A DNA stretch of 7,875 bases from an uncultured Armatimonadota bacterium (GTDB lineage Bacteria; Armatimonadota; Armatimonadia; Armatimonadales; Armatimonadaceae), in contig CAIRTT010000019.1 in assembly GCA_903881535.1 (NCBI GenBank), positions 1 through 7,875 of the forward strand, given 5' to 3'. The translations under genes were made by a program, and so were the position numbers. Positions 6,774-7,875 of this stretch are shown here, one piece after another; the stretch's first letter is position 1, and each line of letters starts with the position of its first letter. The notes below the pieces were generated by a model. That model saw nothing but the letters and a program-made list of their open reading frames with translations, was not told the origin of the DNA and did not search any database.

Positions 6774-7675
6774 GTGCGACACTGCGCGGTGCGAATGCCC
6801 GCTTTGGAAACCTGTTGACGGCGATGGCGACGCCACTCAACCTGGATGGCTCCATCGACTTTGCCGGCGCGCAAACCCTTGCTAAGTGGCTGATGGCTGA
6901 AGGCAACGATGCCCTTGTTATCAACGGGACCACGGGCGAGTCGCCAACGACATCGGATGATGAGAAGCTCGACCTCCTCGATGCCATTATCGAAGCCATC
7001 GGCGCCGATAAAGTCGTGGCTGGCGCGGGTGGAAATGACACACGTCATATCGCAAAGCTTGCCGCGGCGAGTGCTGCCAAAGGCGTCGCGGGTATCCTCA
7101 GCGTCGCTCCGTATTACAATAAGCCCTGCCAGGAAGGCATTTATCGCCACTTCCGCGCCATCGCCGATGCGGCAGCCATCCCCGTTCTCCTCTACAACGT
7201 GCCCGGACGGACGATTGCGAACATCGATGCCGCCACAACCGAACGCATCGCCAATGATCAAAAAAATGTCATCGGGACCAAAGAGGCATCCGGGAACATG
7301 ATGCAAGTCGCTGACATCGTTTCGCGGACGCCGGACACCTTCGATGTCTACTCAGGCGATGACGGTACGCTCCTCCCGCACCTTGCGGTGGGTGGCTGTG
7401 GCATCATTTCGGTGATTTCGCATGTCGCCACGCCGCAGATGAAGGATGTTTGTACGAAGTGGTTTGACGGGGATGCGGCAGGTGCGAGGGAAGCATTCTT
7501 GCCAACGCTTGGCATCACGCGGATGATTTTCGCACAGCCAAGCCCGGCACCAACCAAGGCTGCGCTGAGTCTGCTTGGAAAGCCTGCGGGTCCTGTTCGC
7601 CTGCCACTCGTTGACCTGACACAACCTCAGCTTGAGACCCTCGCAGCGTTTATGACAGAGCGCGGGCTGCTGTAG
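6770..7675 (+). CDS. dapA: 4-hydroxy-tetrahydrodipicolinate synthase
   Basis: A 301-residue cytoplasmic class I aldolase that condenses pyruvate with L-aspartate 4-semialdehyde, the product of the preceding gene, at the first committed step of diaminopimelate and lysine synthesis. Motifs seen: GTTGE at 53-57, with the Thr pair of the proton relay; APYYNKP at 113-119, with the conserved Tyr; LYNVPGRT at 141-148; and IGTKEASGN at 168-176, with Schiff-base Lys171. Length is normal and the gene appears intact. The ATG at 6770 overlaps the asd stop by 4 nt and has GGGAGG (6758-6763) 6 nt upstream. Transcription is probably shared with asd and ends at the hairpin at 7701. Confidence 0.97.
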
Positions 7676-7700
7676 GGGGGAGGCTGTATGTTGAAGTGAA

Positions 7701-7740
7701 ACACCCGTCCAGTTTTCGTGAATTGGACGGGTGTGTTGTT
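7701..7740 (+). terminator. intrinsic terminator after dapA
   Basis: ACACCCGTCCA (7701-7711) pairs perfectly with TGGACGGGTGT (7724-7734), an 11-bp GC-rich stem that can extend inward by a few A-T and G-T pairs. It is followed by GTTGTTTAA, a modest T-rich tail. It begins 25 nt after the dapA stop, as expected for the end of the asd-dapA operon. Confidence 0.8.
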
Positions 7741-7875
7741 TAACGTTCTTGCCTTAAGGATTCTGACATTTATTGTGTTATTTGGCATCCTTGTTAGCAG
7801 CTTGCCATAATTTGGCAAACCTTTGAACATGGTCTGAAATTGTACTTTTCCAGGTATCGACGATGTTGACATTAG
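7741..7875 (+). promoter_or_regulatory. sigma70-like promoter leaving the window
   Basis: TTGGCA (7782-7787, 5 of 6 to the -35 consensus), 18 bp, CATAAT (7806-7811, 5 of 6 to the -10 consensus). The -10 box lies inside a dyad, TTGCCA (7802-7807), TAATT, TGGCAA (7813-7818), which could be an operator. Transcription would start near 7818 and run off the right edge. An ATG at 7863 (MLTL then the edge) preceded by AGG could be the next start, but support for that is weak. Confidence 0.5.

Noticed and set aside
7627..7872. 81-residue open frame on the - strand at the right edge
   Set aside because: It crosses the dapA 3' end and the terminator hairpin and has no motif.

Overview
The window is bacterial, of mid GC, and carries six genes I can support, plus unusually structured intergenic DNA. 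The right side is core metabolism: asd (aspartate-semialdehyde dehydrogenase) and dapA (4-hydroxy-tetrahydrodipicolinate synthase) overlap by 4 nt on the + strand and form the entry to the lysine/diaminopimelate pathway. The left and centre look accessory, with more AT-ending codons and proteins of uncertain role. The source organism cannot be fixed from this. A membrane-anchored SARP-type regulator with a large propeller-like exterior suggests an environmental, multi-regulator lineage (an Armatimonadota- or Planctomycetota-like bacterium would fit), but this is only an impression.

Layout. 1-573 holds no convincing gene, but has short direct repeats and two dyads (387-416, 429-464). 574-1101 (+) encodes a 175-residue probable beta-sandwich protein of unknown function. 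It converges on 1203-3470 (-), a 755-residue protein with an N-terminal SARP-like winged helix and BTAD-like helices, one membrane span and about 500 exported residues that look like a beta-propeller. 3639-4529 (-) is a tandem-domain universal stress protein. It lies 17 nt downstream of 4547-4885 (-), a 112-residue membrane protein, and the two look like an operon. 4886-5744 is a gene-free divergent region of about 860 bp. Its left half can fold into several hairpins that would form the leader of the membrane protein/Usp operon, with a possible 12-codon leader ORF. Its right half holds several dyads, a 17-bp direct repeat and a matching anti-repeat upstream of asd. After dapA comes a strong hairpin terminator (7701-7740) and then a good sigma70-like promoter (7782-7811) pointing out of the window.

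How they work together. Asd makes L-aspartate 4-semialdehyde and DapA condenses it with pyruvate, so the overlapping pair is a functional unit. The Usp and small membrane protein probably act in a stress response. The membrane SARP protein resembles the ToxR/CadC layout (DNA-binding inside, sensor outside) but uses a different DNA-binding family and a different sensor. It is the most interesting gene here. No mobile element, CRISPR array, tRNA or rRNA was seen.
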